From: Cichorium intybus
Taxonomy: Eukaryota > Streptophyta > Magnoliopsida > Asterales > Asteraceae
Reading direction: 5' to 3'
DNA: 64,000 nucleotides
NCBI GenBank assembly: GCA_023525715.1
Contig: CM042015.1
Location: 86,545,250 to 86,609,249 of the forward strand
Part shown: in pieces, positions 63,047-64,000 of the stretch
Layout of the letters: each line of letters starts with the position of its first letter
Numbering within the stretch: position 1 is the first letter of the stretch
Translations under genes and position numbers: made by a program
The notes under the pieces: generated by a model
Told to the model about the DNA's origin: nothing
Databases searched by the model: none
What the model saw: the letters and a program-made list of their open reading frames with translations, nothing else

Positions 63047-63272
63047 ATTTTCTAATATCAATTTTGATTATTTTATAATTTAAAAATTAAAAAAATACCC
63101 CAACTACCCCAACTTCTCTTTCTTTCTCTCTCCCACTCTCTCACTCTCTCACTTTCTCTCTCTCACAATCACAAAATGAACCTAGGATTACGGAAGTTCC
63201 AATCGTCGGTTGAATTTTCACCAGAAGTGTTATATGACTTTTAAGCAGTCAAAAGAAGTTGATCTGTTAAGA

Positions 63273-63840
63273 AATGGATGAGAACAGAAGATTAATATCA
63301 TCGTCGGCACCGTATTTACACCTAAGATCTTTATACCTTCGAGCTCGACGGTCGACAACTTATTCGCCGTTAGAGGCAGCGGAGCGGAGGTGAGTCCGGG
63401 ACCAATGACTTTAATCTCGAACTTCTTCTCGGAAAATGACACGGAATCGGATTATCGTTCGTTCTCTCAGCTTTTGGCTGGAGCTATGTCATCGCCAGCA
63501 CAAGTTCTTGGCAGTATCCTGCCTCGCGATGCCGATGTCGATGCTTCTTCTTTAGAGAACGCCGACGGTGGCGATGGCGGTGGTAGGGGCGTTGCCTTTC
63601 AGTTTAATAACATCGGTCGACCGTCGAGTTTGAGGTAATGCAGGGGTCTGTGTTTACGATTCCTCCGGGATTAAGTCCCACGATCTTGCTCAATTCACCG
63701 GGATTCTTTCCTCTGGCTTAGGTTCCCCTCTTTGAAATTTATCAAAACCTTGTCCTCTTTATATATTTTCTTACTTACCAGTTTACTTCTGGTTTTGTGG
63801 ATAGGGCTCATATGGAACGTCTCACCAGCAATCAGGTAAT
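63273..63840 (+). pseudogene. Captured N-terminal fragment of a group I WRKY gene (longer copy)
   Basis: From the ATG at 63273, after a frame change near 63310, the frame reads TVDNLFAVRGSGAEV then SPGPMTLISNFFSEND, SFSQLLAGAMSSPAQ and a Gly-rich stretch. After a further frameshift near 63635 comes VFTIPPGLSPTILLNSPGFF. These are the conserved N-terminal blocks of WRKY3/4-type group I factors in the right order. An intron-like gap (to tggatag at about 63806) leads to GSYGTSHQQ, resembling the next WRKY exon (FGMTHQQ). No WRKY DNA-binding domain is present before the window ends. Confidence 0.75.
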
Positions 63841-64000
63841 AACGATATGGCACTAATTTGGTTCCTGATAAATGGGGGAGGTGTTTATGAGTGTCGATTC
63901 CAGCTTTTCTTGGAGTAGTAAACGAGTTCGGATCTCCAATCTTGATTCATGGACCAGAAATCGATCGTATTTTAAACAAAATGCTACTGTTTTAAAAGCT

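Larger units (their letters stand above)
61524..64000. mobile_element. Second copy of the WRKY-carrying Pack-MULE family, running off the window
   Basis: The left end gagtaaactgcaaaattgg at 61524 matches the terminus of the MULE at 6356. The TIR continues with ggtctaaaatcaag, then 'gaaatgactaaattgc', and, beyond a nested MULE, 'aattttgattattttataat' and the CT-rich 'ccccaacttctctttctttc' shared with 6560-6620. The captured WRKY fragment follows. A likely target duplication partner (tattatata at 61515-61523) lies outside the window on the right. Confidence 0.75.

Overview
This is a plant nuclear window, AT-rich and intron-containing, packed with plant transposable elements. The gene families fit a eudicot. 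Membership of Asteraceae or another asterid is only a guess, from the triterpene synthase and the style of the retrotransposons. Two large host genes are readable, both on the minus strand. The first is a complete seven-exon hydroxyproline O-galactosyltransferase of family GT31 with a galectin domain (27172-32323). The second is a 13-exon oxidosqualene cyclase, or triterpene synthase (42758-58409), which lacks only its first coding exon in this window.

Left part (1-27 kb): a fragment of a heavy-metal-associated isoprenylated protein gene, a hairpin MITE, a decayed Copia pol remnant, then a Mutator-like element (MULE) with a perfect 9-bp target duplication (4549-6134). Next comes a four-element nest. 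A second MULE (6356-22650, 9-bp duplication) carries WRKY and PPR gene fragments. Inside it sits a Copia retrotransposon (7257-22258, duplication gagat). The Copia was hit twice: by a solo LTR (8867-10631, duplication ttcta) and by a 7.45-kb non-autonomous LTR retrotransposon (14382-21835, duplication tataa). The youngest element has near-identical 1.85-kb LTRs and no gag or pol. It carries, antisense to its own transcript, an apparently intact four-exon RWP-RK (RKD-type) transcription factor gene at 17118-18445. To its right lie a hAT-like MITE, a decayed Harbinger-ORF1-like (Myb/SANT) gene and a tRNA-derived SINE.

Middle (27-42 kb): the galactosyltransferase gene; then a second SINE copy, an Athila/Tat-type LTR, a Ty3 integrase/RNase H/chromodomain remnant with an exact 229-bp tandem duplication, simple repeats and a probable solo LTR.

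Right (42-64 kb): the triterpene synthase. Its 8.2-kb intron between the 58221 and 49996 exons and its 3.8-kb intron are full of long (TA)n tracts. Several of these are the borders of MITE-like elements, one with telomere-like repeats and one with a GCGGTA-rich interior. The larger intron also holds a ~1.15-kb foldback. Upstream of the gene are further MULEs: 59593-61184, and a second copy of the WRKY-carrying family (61524 to beyond the window) with another MULE inside it (61807-63046) that captured the calmodulin-binding C-terminus of a cyclic nucleotide-gated channel.

The most notable points are the retrotransposon-borne RKD gene and the four paired 13-mer near-palindromes with constant 7-nt spacers found in LTRs of two apparently unrelated families. 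All calls are by reading the sequence; no database search was run.
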